NCBI GenBank assembly: GCA_008729055.1 | Contig: SDUX01000007.1 | Location: forward strand, 3,726,090-3,790,089 | Direction: 5' to 3' | Source: Pyropia haitanensis | Taxonomy: Eukaryota; Rhodophyta; Bangiophyceae; Bangiales; Bangiaceae | Length of the DNA stretch: 64,000 nucleotides | In this document: positions 33,296-42,995 of the stretch, in pieces | Layout: every line of letters starts with the position of its first letter | How positions within the stretch are numbered: the first letter of the stretch is position 1 | Program-made: the position numbers and the translations under genes | Notes under the pieces: generated by a model | Told to the model about the DNA's origin: nothing | What the model saw: only the letters and a program-made list of their open reading frames with translations | Databases searched by the model: none

Positions 33296-33602
33296 CGCGC
33301 CACGGTGGTGGGGCGGCGGCGAGAAAGACCAGTGCGCCGCCCGCCTCAAACGTGTCCACCAGTGGCACCACCGACGCGGGCGCCGCGGCGGCGGCGGCGG
33401 CCCAGGTGGCAGCCTCCGCGTGGAGCGCCGACAGCGGCAGCGCCACCGACGGCTCTACCCGCGTAAGCGTATAGGTCGCCGCCGGGTCGGTGCCGACCGC
33501 CACGGCCGCGCCGGCCGCCAGCCGCCGCACGATGGAGAGGGTGTAGGGGGTGCCCGACAGGCCCACCGCCGTAATGGGCGCAGAGGCGGCGGCCGTCGGC
33601 AT
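29570..33602 (-). CDS. TKL/Raf-like protein kinase with N-terminal NAK-like pseudokinase domain, three exons
   Basis: Minus-strand exons are 33602-30538, 30231-30115 and 29857-29570, all phase 0, with donors GTATGT and GTACGT and acceptors CTACAG and TCCACAG. The C-terminal kinase is complete: GSGGFGVVFKG, VAIKKIHAHAL, a TKL-style HRDLK then SSNLLLDKD across the first junction, VADFGLTRI, GTFQ then YMAPEVLANRPY across the second, DVFSFGILLWELV, and RCWEQDFRHRPSF. It should be active. The N-terminus (MPTAAASAPITAVGLSGTPY) starts a second kinase-like fold resembling NAK/AAK1 kinases, but HGNIRQ replaces the HRD loop and GGFGVD replaces DFG, so it is probably catalytically dead. Helical sequence between (DGVFKALYRRPLSKHPLVAF) recalls ANTH adaptors, a tentative idea; a Ser-rich linker follows. 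The frame needs one extra base in the 10-C run at 32966-32975; corrected length is about 1156 residues. Without that correction it would be two genes. Confidence 0.9.
31205..31290 (+). repeat. CTG-rich triplet run inside the kinase linker
   Basis: Imperfect CTG triplets that encode the Ser-rich linker (SSSTSSSTSSSDSSSS) on the minus strand. Coding microsatellite between the helical middle part and the TKL kinase domain. Confidence 0.8.
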
Positions 33603-35406
33603 GACGGGCCACAGCGGGAGAGGGCCAACACAAGGGGCGAGGGAAAGCGGATGCGGGGGAGGGAGGCGGGGGAGCGGGGCGGAGGGGAGGAGTGGGGGGC
33701 GAGGGGGGGGAGAGACAACACGGAAAAGGGGGGGGGTCGGTGACCAGGCGCAACTCACAGATAATTGCCGTTTTCGAGAGACTGCCGCTGTCTCTAGGCG
33801 GGACGCCACCGGAACCACTACCACCACGACCACCACGACCACCACCGCCACCTTCACCACCACTACCGCCACCAGCAGGAGCGGCTATTGGGGGCGACGT
33901 ACGGGGGAGGCCGCGTGGTCGCGAGGCGCGGCGCGCCCGCGAATGAGCGGACGCGGCCGGCCGGCGGGCCCCGCTGCGCAAGCGGGCGCCAGCCAGACCG
34001 TCCGATGCTGCCCCCCCCACCGGAAGACCAGCGCGTGCGGGCGGTCGCGACAGGCACGCCTCCCGTCTACAGCGAAGGGGGGGTGGCCGCCGACGCGGCT
34101 GGTTGCACGCTTCTGGCTGCTGAGTCGGCGCGCACCGACAGCCACGTGACCTGGTTGGTCGGTCTGGGGCCACCGCAGCTTGCCCCGCACACTCCTGTGT
34201 GCAAGCGGCGTGTGAAGGGGGGGGGGGGTTGCGAGGGCGACGCGCAACTGGAGCGATCAGGCACAAGGCTTCATTGCAGTCCCGCTTGTAGGTGCTACTT
34301 TCTGTGCCAAAAGAGCTGCGTGGCTGACGAAAAAAATTATCCACTTGGATCCTATTCATGAAAAATACATGGAATCCAATAAAATCGATCAGGGGCTGTC
34401 GCGAGCACGCCTCACATTGGATCGTCGCCGGCTACCGTCGTCGACGCACGCTGTCGATGCCTACATAAGGCCGGCGCCCGACGCGGCGTGCAACGCGGTC
34501 ATGCCCAGCGTCCTTATCACCACCTGCGTTGCCATTGCTCTCTCCCGCTTGGGCTTTGGACCGCGCCGTTTGGCTGCATCCGACAACCAGCAGCGGCGTT
34601 GTTGCTTGATCGGCAACATTGCGCGGGCTTGTCTCGGATCTGGCGGTCCCACCCGTGCAGGGGCGCGGTCTATATTTTGTGTTGGTGCCACGCCTGGTAC
34701 GTGTCCTGGCCGGCCTTGTTATCGTTATGAGCCCTTCCCCCGTTTGTTTCGTTCGGTGGGGACGCTCTGCGCTGATGGTCGTCCCCCTTTTATGATGACG
34801 AGCTTTTCATTACACTTTGGTCCGTGTTGCTGAGAGCGCCTTCGGGCGCCCACTGAACGCACTCTTAGCTCGCACGCTTGTCGTGCAGTCTGAACCTCTT
34901 TCTTTTGCGCAGATGACCTTTGCCTCGTTCCCCTCGGTGGGTGCTGCGTTCCTCCTCCGCTAGCGGATGGCTGACTAACCTGGACCTTTGTGTTTGGCTC
35001 ACGCTCTCTCGGCTTGCCCGCTTTGGCGTGCTTGGGTGGTCACCCTGTGCACCGTTACCCTGGTCATGTTTGTAGGATTGATCACCCGTCTTGACGTTGC
35101 AATGTTTGTGTTGTTGAGTGACAGTATCGGCGCTGTGCGGGGGTCGTATGGTGTTTTCTCTCCGTGTCTTTGTGGTAGTGACATTAGTGCTCTCAACAAC
35201 TGCCTTCACTTGCTTGCTTTGAGAGGCGCGGGGTCCCATCGTAGTCATCATACCCCAGGTTCACACGCGGCCATTCATGCTTGCCATGTTTCCCGCCCCC
35301 ACCACCGCCGACGATGTTCCTATAGACCGGCTTTCATCGTCCACCTACGCAGCACCCTGTCCAGCCGAGCCACTGCCCGACTGCACGCCTCGACACTTGC
35401 CGACCG
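33603..35406. other. intergenic with an AT-rich island
   Basis: Starts with the presumed promoter of the kinase gene, including imperfect ACC triplets at 33805-33880. The part 34325-34395 is unusually A/T-rich. From 34501 a plus-strand frame to 34833 (111 residues, MPSVLITTCVAIALSRLGFG, ten or more Cys) looks like a signal peptide followed by a Cys-rich chain, but its codons are not GC-ended as in the true genes, so I do not call it. 34835-35290 is T-rich and shows nothing. Confidence 0.4.
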
Positions 35407-35972
35407 TCATACACCCCCGCCCCCTTCCCGGTCCCACCCCCCCCGCACAACCTGCACGGTCAAGTCCCCGACGAGCCCCTCGAGGGCGTCGCGCACCTCG
35501 GCAACAACGCCGCCATTCCCCCCCGCCCCCGGCGACGCCTCCACCACCACGCAGCCAACAACGTCATCACCACCCCCACTCCCACCCCCGCCGCCGCCGC
35601 CCGGCCTCCCCCCCCCGCCCCCACCAACGGCGGCCGCCCAAAACGTGGCGCGCACCACCCGCGCCACCCGCCCGCACCCCGCCACGCGGCGCACCCACAC
35701 GTGCGCCGCGTCGGGCGGCACCCCCCCCGCCGCGGCGGTCAGCGCCGCGGCCGCCGGCGCGGCGGCGGCGGCGGCCAGGCGCGCCGCCGCCGCCACCACC
35801 ACCGCCGCCGCCACCCAGCCGCCGCCACCCGCCGCCGCCGCCGCCACCGCCGCCTCCGCCGCGCCCGCCGCCGCGTGCGCCGCCGCCGCCGCCCGCACGG
35901 GGCACCGCCGCCGTCGGCCCGCCGCCGCCCGGGCGGCGCCCCCCGAGCCACCGCCGCCGTCGCCGCCCCAGC

Positions 35973-36008
<36 letters not shown>

Positions 36009-36829
36009 CGCCTCGGCCAACCGGCCACACGCCCGCGGCGACGCCGCCGACCGCCGACGCGGCGAGCTGCGCCAGCGGCAGCAGCGCCGCCGCCGCGGCG
36101 GTCGCGGGCGCGGCGGCGTCGGCGCCTCCCCCAGCGTCGGCCGCGGCGGCGGCGGCCGTCGTGGCCGGCGACCGCCCCGCCGCGAGCGCGCGGGTCGCCA
36201 CGCCCAGCACCGCCGCCGCCGCCACCGCCACCGCCGCTACCGCGGCGGCCCGAGCGGGCGTCGCCGCCGCCCCGCCGACGTCGTCGCCGCCGCCGCCGCC
36301 GCGGCCGCCGATGCCGCCACCGCCGCCACCGGCGGCGGCGGCGGCGGCGGCGGTGACAGTGCCGCCGGTGGGCAGCGCGGCGGCGGCGGCGGCAACGAGC
36401 GCCGCGTCGGCGGCGTGGAGGAGCGCCGGCGCCACCCCCCCGCCGCGCGCGGCGACGGCGCCCACCACCGCCGCGGCGGCGTGGGCGGCGAGGGCGACGG
36501 CGTAGGTGGCGAGGCGGGCGCGGGTGGACGCCGCGTCGCGGGCGGCGGGCAGGGGGGGGCCGCCGGCGGTGGTGGCGGTGGGGGGGGGGCGTGGGACGCG
36601 GCGCCGGCGGCGGCGGGGGAGGGAGGGGAGTGGTGTGGTTGTGCTGCCGCCCCGGCCGGGGGGGGGGGGGGGGGGGCGGGAACGCCTCCCCTGTTACGGG
36701 CAGCGCGCGGCGGACGTCGAGCGGCGCAAAGTAGCGGGCGCAGCGGGGGACGCCGCCGACGCCAGGCGCCGGGGGGGGGCGCCGCCGCGGCCGCCGTGGT
36801 GACACGCCGAGCGGGACGGCAACGTCCAT
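35407..36829 (-). CDS. unrecognised Ala/Gly-rich protein, frame broken at a 19-G run
   Basis: No family recognised. From ATG at 36829 the frame reads MDVAVPLGVSPRRPRRRPPP, then VPRCARYFAPLDVRRALPVT before a 19-base G run (36658-36676; C on the coding strand). Beyond it, coding-like sequence continues in another frame: RLATYAVALAAHAAAAVVGA, then APALLHAADAALVAAAAAAL, long Ala/Gly blocks, HVWVRRVAGCGRVARVVRAT and a well-formed end, VVAEVRDALEGLVGDLTVQV. The codons on both sides are GC-ended like those of neighbouring genes. Removing one base (or adding two) at the run gives about 473 residues. The Arg/Pro-rich start could be a targeting peptide. A chance long frame is possible in this DNA, but the non-repetitive ends argue for a gene. 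It is divergent from the LRR gene, 1.2 kb away. Confidence 0.5.
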
Positions 36830-38038
36830 GTTAGGGCGGGGAAGGGCCGGCAGCGTAGAGCGGGGGTTGGGGGGCGGCGGGTCGCCGTGCCTGCCAGGGG
36901 GAGCACGCCCCAGGCCAGGGCGCCGAGTCGGGGGGGTGGCAGCGCCGCTGGTGCCAGCAGCCAGGCCCACTCGGGTCGCAGCACCCGCCAGCAAACCGGC
37001 AATGCCGGGATGACCAGACTCGCCAGCGGGTGCGTCTACGCCCGTCGAGGAAGCCAGGGACGGGTGAAGCGCCAAAGCACCCGCTGTGCGCCGCGTCCGT
37101 GAGGAGGGTGGCAGGTGTGACGGTGGGAGCGGTCAGCGCAGCGCGGCCTTTGCCGCTGCCAGTCACCGCCGCGCTAAGGCGTTGGGATGGGACAGGCTAC
37201 CGACAGTTTCCTACTGGCGGATAGGGACGTACACGTACTGTAAGTGTGGACTTGTGGTTCATGGACCGTCGAACGGAATGCCAGCAACACACCAGCCAAA
37301 TATGCCTGTGAGGAATGACCGTGTCGGCATTTTTCCTCTGCGGCACCAGACGCCGGCCCGCCGCGCGTCGCCCCGTGTCAGAAGCGGCGGCGTCCGTCGC
37401 GAGAACCCCCACCCCACAGAACCCCCAATTGGGGGGCCACCCGCCGGGTACAGCACACGCCAGTTTGGGGTGTCCCGGAGCGGGTCAGGCTGGCTGGCGC
37501 TCTCGCAGCGGCGCGCCCGCCACCTGGCTGGCGGCCACGGTGTTGACGTCGCCCCTGCGGCGCGGACGCGGCCGACGCTGGGACGCCCGTCGCGTTTCCG
37601 CTTTCCAACCCCTACCCCACCTCCATCCCACTCCTTTTACCCCCCTGTCAACCCCTCCTTGCCGCCGCCGCCCTTCAAAGCACACGTGCCGTCGCCCGCC
37701 TCGTCGCTCCTGGTCCGTCCGCCGCTCACCCTACCCACCCACCTACTCGAGCTGACCCCGCCGTCCCCAGACGCTGTTGTCGCTTGTGTCACCCGCCACC
37801 TCGGTCCTACGATTGCAAACCGTCGCCGCCGTCGCCCCCGTCGCCGTCGCCGTCGCTGCCCCCGCGGTCGTCGCCGCCTCCTGTTGTGTCGACGAGGGGA
37901 CGACGCGAGACGGGACATCAGCGGGGGCTGCTGTCGCCCGCGCAGGCGCGGGAGCCCCGCCGGCGGTTGTCGACTGGCGCTCCCCCGGTACCCGCTCCAC
38001 CAACCCCTTGTCCTCCCCCCCCCCCCTCGGTCCAAGAT
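36830..38038. other. divergent promoter region
   Basis: Between the minus-strand unrecognised gene and the plus-strand LRR gene. Frames extend through it from both sides but lack domains or good start codons. 37590-37800 is C/T-rich and resembles the pyrimidine leaders seen before other starts here. Confidence 0.45.
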
Positions 38039-39397
38039 ATGGGCTCCACCACCAGCGCGCCGGTGCGGGACGACGCAGCCGCTGTCGGCGCCCCGCCGGA
38101 GGCCGACGACGGGCGAGATCCCCCGCCTGGGGCCCCCGTTGACCCTGACTTGCGCGATCCGTACCGGCCTGTTCCCCCGCCCGCCGCCCCCGCACCCATC
38201 TTTACGGACGGTGGGGGCACCACGGACGATGGCAGCAGTGGGGGTGATGGCGGTGGCAACGGCGGCGGCGGCGGCGGTGGCGCTGCGGACGGGGCCGAGC
38301 GGGGAAACCCCCCCGCGCCACCCCCGTCGGCCGCCCGCCGGTCGTCCACGTCCCGCCGGCGGTCGAGCCTATCCAGCTGGCTGCCGTCGTGGGTGGCCCC
38401 GGCGGCGGGCGCGCCTGCCGACGGCGCCACCACCGGCGCCCCCCCCCCCACCCCCGACGCCCTGCCCCCGTCTGTGGACGCGGCGGTCAAGGCGGCGCTG
38501 GTGGCGTCCCGCGGGACTGGGATTGTGAGCTTGGCGGGCCTCGACCTGCCCGCCATCCCCGCCCGCGTGCGCGGCCACCTGCCCCGCCGCCTCACCGTCC
38601 TGTCGCTGGCGCTTAACCCGCGGCTGGGGGACCTGGCCGACGGGGACCCGGCGGTGCTGCTCGGGCCGTCGGGCGCGACGGCGGCGCCGCGCAAGCCCGC
38701 GGCGGGGAAGAAGGGGGGGGGGGGCAAGGGCGGCGGCGGCGGCGGCGGCGGCACCGCCGCGCCGCCCGCGGGCACCCCGGGTGGCAACCTGCGGCGGATC
38801 ATCCTGACGGACTGTGGCATGACGGCGCTGCCGTCGACGATCGCGCTGTGGACGCAGCTCCGCTCCCTCGACGTTGCGGACAACCGGCTGGCCGCGCTGC
38901 CCGACGTCTTTGCCGCGTTCCCCCACCTCGAAGCCCTCACCGCGCCGGGCAACGCCCTCACCGACCTGCCGCCGTCGCTCGCCACCTGCGGCCGGCTGGC
39001 GACAGTGGACGTCTCGCGCAACGCGCTTGGCCCGGCGCTGCCGCCCGTCCTCTGTGATCTCTCATCAGTGGTGACGCTGCGGGTGGCGGCCAACGGGCTG
39101 GCGTCCCTCCCGGAGGCGCTCGTCGGCGCGACCGCCCTCGAGGTGCTCGACGTGGCAGACAATGACCTCCCCGCCGTGCCGCCCGTGCTCCTTCGCTGCT
39201 GCCCGCGGCTGGTGTCGGTGGAGGTGGCGGGCAACCCCGCCGCGGACAACATCCACCTGTCGCAGGGGTGGGAATGGCTGGCCGAGCGGGCCGCCGCGGC
39301 GGCGGAGCGGACGGCTTTGTATCGGCTGGAGGGGGGGACTGACGCGGAGTTGCGTGCAGGCATTGCTGGGGCTCGCCAAGAGGTGGCAGGAGGGTGA
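38039..39397 (+). CDS. leucine-rich-repeat protein with N-myristoylation signal
   Basis: A 452-residue intronless protein. It starts at the ATG in AGATATGGGC, giving MGSTTSAPVRDD. Gly2 with Ser6 fits the N-myristoyltransferase consensus, so the protein is probably membrane-anchored. Residues 13-150 are acidic, Pro/Gly-rich and disordered; a Ser/Arg block (SSTSRRRSSLSSWLPSW) follows. LRRs begin weakly at IVSLAGLDLPAIPARV and, after a Lys/Gly insert, run from about 251 to 400 as 23-residue units: LRSLDVADNRLAALPDVF, LEALTAPGNALTDLPPSL, LATVDVSRNALGPALPP, LEVLDVADNDLPAVPP. The consensus LxxLDVxxNxLxxLP is that of the plant-intracellular Ras-group/Shoc2-like class. The C-terminus (WEWLAERAAAAAERTALYRL) is helical. 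No kinase, NB or TIR domain is present. It is probably a scaffold in membrane-proximal signalling; partners unknown. Confidence 0.9.
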   Translation: MGSTTSAPVRDDAAAVGAPPEADDGRDPPPGAPVDPDLRDPYRPVPPPAAPAPIFTDGGGTTDDGSSGGDGGGNGGGGGGGAADGAERGNPPAPPPSAARRSSTSRRRSSLSSWLPSWVAPAAGAPADGATTGAPPPTPDALPPSVDAAVKAALVASRGTGIVSLAGLDLPAIPARVRGHLPRRLTVLSLALNPRLGDLADGDPAVLLGPSGATAAPRKPAAGKKGGGGKGGGGGGGGTAAPPAGTPGGNLRRIILTDCGMTALPSTIALWTQLRSLDVADNRLAALPDVFAAFPHLEALTAPGNALTDLPPSLATCGRLATVDVSRNALGPALPPVLCDLSSVVTLRVAANGLASLPEALVGATALEVLDVADNDLPAVPPVLLRCCPRLVSVEVAGNPAADNIHLSQGWEWLAERAAAAAERTALYRLEGGTDAELRAGIAGARQEVAGG

Positions 39398-41666
39398 CGG
39401 CCACGGGAGAGACAAGGCGTGGGGCACCAGACCTCGAAGAGGGCAAGGGCCGGGGCGTCGTCGGATGACAAGGGTTGACGTGGCGTGACCGTCGTGGCGG
39501 TCAGGTGCGACACCCAGCCATCGCGGGGCGGCCGATCACAAAGAGTCATCCTAACTCGAAGCGCTGGCCCTGGTCACCACTCCGCCTGGTACACCTCCGA
39601 TTTTTTTCTATATACACACCTCGACTCCGCCTGTGCGCCCTTCCCCGCCCGCTCTTGCATATCAAACGATGACGGCAGGGAGCGGCGGGCGCCTGCATGA
39701 CCGGGTTCCGCTGAGCCGCCCCGTGCAGTAGATGCGTGGAGGGAACCCTCAGCTACCCCCCCCGACGAGTGCGGCCAGCCACGCATGCGCTGACCCCAAC
39801 TCGGTTCCTCGACCCCGTCCGTGCCCCTCGCCCACCGTCTTGGCCTCTTGGATGGGTGAGCTCGACCGGAACATCGTCCCCACTGCATTCATGAAGAAAC
39901 CTATTGGAATGCTACGTCCATAGGCACCGGAGGCCTACGCGTAGGCCGTTGCGTAGGCACAGGAAGAGGCTACGCAAAGCAACTGAACGATACGATACGG
40001 GGCGCGGAAGGGTGGCCAAGGCAGCGACACGCCGGTGGGTGGCGGCCAAGACGGCTCCTCTCTGCCACAGGATTTTTTCACGCGCTCGCAGCCGTCACCG
40101 CCGTTGCTGTCGGAGGAATGCCGCCCGTCCCACCCCTGGGTCCACTGTCCGCTCGAGGTTCTCCTCGGGCGGGGCGCCTGGCCGACCAACGACGACACCC
40201 ACTCACCTGTACGGCTGTGGCCGTCGCGGCGAGCCGCCCTGCCGCGCGTCGCGGCGCAGCACGGGGGGGTCGAGGGCCGCCGAGGAAAGGGAAAAGGAGA
40301 CTCCGTTGAGGAGGTGTCCTGGAACACAGTCCCCCCCCAGAGCATTGTCAGGGCATTGCCCTCTGGCACGCCCCTCGCAGTTCGGTGGGGGGGGGGGGAC
40401 AAAGAATCTGGCTGCCAGTTCTTCGGGTTGGGGGCAGCGATTACGTTGCGCGTCGCGGGGGGAGAGAGGGGGGGTTTGGCGGTGGGAGGAAGCGGCCACG
40501 TCGGCCGCTGCAAGTCTGGTTCGCCGTTGGGGTCCGGCGTCTGTGCGGGGGGCCCCTGCACAGCTGTGCGAGAGGGGTGTCGACACGCGCAGCAATCAGA
40601 GCAGCGCGGCGCATGCGCCCGCGCCGCGGCGCCGCCGCTGAAAGGGCCACTTTCCCCACACGGCACGCCCGCGTGCCACGTGCGGCAGTGTGTGCCTCGA
40701 TGGCAGTGATTTCAAGCTTTGAATGGCCAGCATTCGCCCGTCGTCGTCCGATATGCGGCCACCAATCCCCACTGCGAGGTTCTTGAGGCCGACCGCCGCC
40801 GACGGCCAAAGACTCCTTTTCCGCCGCCCCCCGCCGACGGGCGGTCGGCAACGCCCGACCAACCAGCGGCTCTGGGTGGGGGGGGGTCTGGAAAGAGTAC
40901 CCACGTCGTCGGCCCTCCGTCGACCCTCGTCGACCCTCCCCCTCCCCAAGACTCAGTGGGCCGGCCTCCAGGCACACTCGTCCTCCCCTCCCATTGGCTG
41001 GCACCTCCCAACGGATGGGCAGGGGCGCCCGACCGGCGGCCGCCTGGCGACGGACCGCCGCCGGTGGCACGGGCAACCCCCGAAAGGATCCGCCCAGAGC
41101 GGCGCCCGCCAGTGGGCGGAGGGGAGGGCGGGGTGCGGGAGGTGGCTTGGATGGATGGACGGCGGCGGGGGGGGGGTGTGCCCCGGGGCTGGTGTGGCTG
41201 GCCTGCCGCCGTGCACCAGATCCGGGAACCCCACCCCCGCCCCGTCCCCGGCGCTCCCACCGGCGAGGCAACGACCGCGGCCGAGCCACAGACGCCCGAA
41301 TCGCCCAATCGATCCTTACAGACGAGGCCCGTGACGGCGCTCGTGGACCCTCCAGCCGCCCAGGACGAGCCCCCGCGTATCTCGTGGCCACGGGCGACCG
41401 CGTGCGAGCGCGCTCGGGTTCTGCCCAAGACACCCCGGCCGCTGCGTGCACTGCCCGCACCTCGCCGCGTCATCGACGGCATCAACCCTGGGTGTGACGG
41501 CCTCGCCCCGCCCAACGTCCAGGTCGCCCTGTTCGTTGGCATCCCCCAGCCGCCCCTTTGTCGTCCACGCTCTCCCATTGCATTGTCCCCTCGCGCCTCG
41601 ACGTCAACCCTCCCCCGGCTGTCGTTCCCCCTCCCACCGCCCTCACTCCCCCCTTCCCCCATCCTC
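39398..41666. other. intergenic, includes a 16-bp perfect palindrome
   Basis: No gene supported. Open frames on both strands are of the noise type. 39598-39615 is a short T-rich/TATATA element. The palindrome is listed separately. GTCGACCCTC-type short repeats occur at 40917-40940. The last 150 bases before 41667 are a pyrimidine-rich leader for the next gene. Confidence 0.5.
39932..39947. repeat. 16-bp perfect palindrome GGCCTACGCGTAGGCC
   Basis: The sequence equals its own reverse complement. The half-site CCTACGC/GCGTAGG recurs nearby (GCGTAGGC at 39951-39958 and GGCTACGC at 39968-39975), so the patch contains four related half-sites within 45 bases. It could be a binding site for a dimeric factor or a DNA cruciform; no function is known. 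Confidence 0.8.
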
Positions 41667-42995
41667 ATGGATCGGCCCGCCTTTGTGGGTGGCGTCGGCG
41701 GCGGCGGCGGCCATGCGATTTCTACCGCCCGCCGTGGCGTCGCTGCCAGCCGTGCGGTAGTACCTCGATCTGCTCCGCTGCCGTCGCCACCGCCGGCCAC
41801 CGCTGTTGCGGCGGCTACTCCCCTGGCGCGCCTCGGTGCGAGGCCGCCCCCCCCCCCGTCGGACCGGTACGCACGGGGCCCGAGGATGCCCCGTGCCCTT
41901 CCCGCCATGCGGGTTGTGTCGCGCTCCCGTACCGTTCCCGACGTGCTGCGCATGCGGTTGGGCATCCCTGCTGTGATGGCGGGCGGCGGTGGCGGGGGCG
42001 CGGCGCGGGGCAGCGGGGGTGGTCTGGGCCGCAGCGGGTGGTCGTACGGTGGGGACGATGACGAGGAGGATGGTGACTTTGGCCGGTCGGCCGCGCAGGC
42101 CCCCGCTGTTCACGTGCTGCTGCGGCAATACAAGGACGGCGGCGCAATGTGTGAGAAGATGGCGCTCGCCGTGGGGGCCATTGGCACTTGCCTTGAGACG
42201 AGCGCCGCGGCGTTTGTGGTCAACCCGTCGGCTCCGGTGGTGATCCTCCTCTCGTGGATGGGGGCCAAATCCAAGAGCATGAAGAAGTATGCCGAGTTCT
42301 ACCAGTCCAAGGGCTTTGAGGTGCACTACGTCTTCAACGGCTTCCGCACGGCGCTGGTGCCCAACGCGTCGCGGGCACAGGCGCGGCGAGTGGCTTCCTT
42401 CCTGGACGCCATGCCGGACGAGAAGCCGGTCTTTGTCCACGCCTTTTCGATTGGCACGGGCATTTACGGCTACATGCTGGACCACCTCAAGTCGGACGTG
42501 GCACGCTTTGAGGCGATCCAGAACAAGGTGCGGGGTGTCATTTTCGACTCTGGCCCCGCTCCGATGCTCCCGTCGGACGTGGCGCGCGGCCTGCACACGG
42601 TCTGCCCCGCCGTGTCTCGGGCAGTGTGGGCGTCGGTTGCGCACGGTATGTTTTGGCTGACCCAGGCGCGGGAAAACTTCATCCACGCCGAGGACGCGCT
42701 GCGGCAACTGCAGTTCAAGCGGCCACAGCTCTACTTTTACTCGACCGACGACCGGGTGGTGAGCGGCATCAACGCGTCAGTGCAGGACTACATGGCGCGG
42801 AACCGGGCGATGGGCTTGGACGTCTACCACACCATCTGGGAGAAGAGCGTGCACGCCACGCACCTCAAGCACCACCGGGATGAGTACCTCAGCAGCCTGC
42901 AGCGGTTCTTGGACCAGTGCATGGGCGCGGCCACCGACGCGGCGGAGACGGCCCAAAGGCAAGCCCTCTCCATCCTGCCCGGTCCCGCATCTTAA
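41667..42995 (+). CDS. DUF829/TMEM53-like alpha/beta hydrolase
   Basis: A 442-residue intronless protein. The first 150 residues are Ala/Pro/Gly/Arg-rich with an acidic patch (GGDDDEEDGDFG) and may include a targeting peptide. The DUF829 domain follows (about 190-430): VVILLSWMGAKSKSMKKYAE, VHYVFNGFRTALVPN, FVHAFSIGTGIYGYML with the presumed nucleophile Ser261, GVIFDSGPAPML, then LYFYSTDDRVV (Asp361/362) and EKSVHATHLKHHRDEYLSSL (His396 or His399). These are the Ser-Asp-His positions expected for an alpha/beta hydrolase, although the nucleophile elbow A-F-S-I-G lacks the first Gly of GxSxG. Animal TMEM53 sits in the nuclear envelope/ER; substrate and site here are unknown. The start is chosen at ATG 41667 after a pyrimidine-rich leader; ATG 41886 is an alternative. 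Family is secure, enzymatic activity is inference. Confidence 0.93.
   Translation: MDRPAFVGGVGGGGGHAISTARRGVAASRAVVPRSAPLPSPPPATAVAAATPLARLGARPPPPPSDRYARGPRMPRALPAMRVVSRSRTVPDVLRMRLGIPAVMAGGGGGGAARGSGGGLGRSGWSYGGDDDEEDGDFGRSAAQAPAVHVLLRQYKDGGAMCEKMALAVGAIGTCLETSAAAFVVNPSAPVVILLSWMGAKSKSMKKYAEFYQSKGFEVHYVFNGFRTALVPNASRAQARRVASFLDAMPDEKPVFVHAFSIGTGIYGYMLDHLKSDVARFEAIQNKVRGVIFDSGPAPMLPSDVARGLHTVCPAVSRAVWASVAHGMFWLTQARENFIHAEDALRQLQFKRPQLYFYSTDDRVVSGINASVQDYMARNRAMGLDVYHTIWEKSVHATHLKHHRDEYLSSLQRFLDQCMGAATDAAETAQRQALSILPGPAS

Noticed and set aside
34501..34833. Possible secreted Cys-rich protein of 111 residues
   Set aside because: Codon use does not show the GC-ended pattern of the true genes and the Cys spacing matches no family I know. 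Kept only as a note in the intergenic entry.
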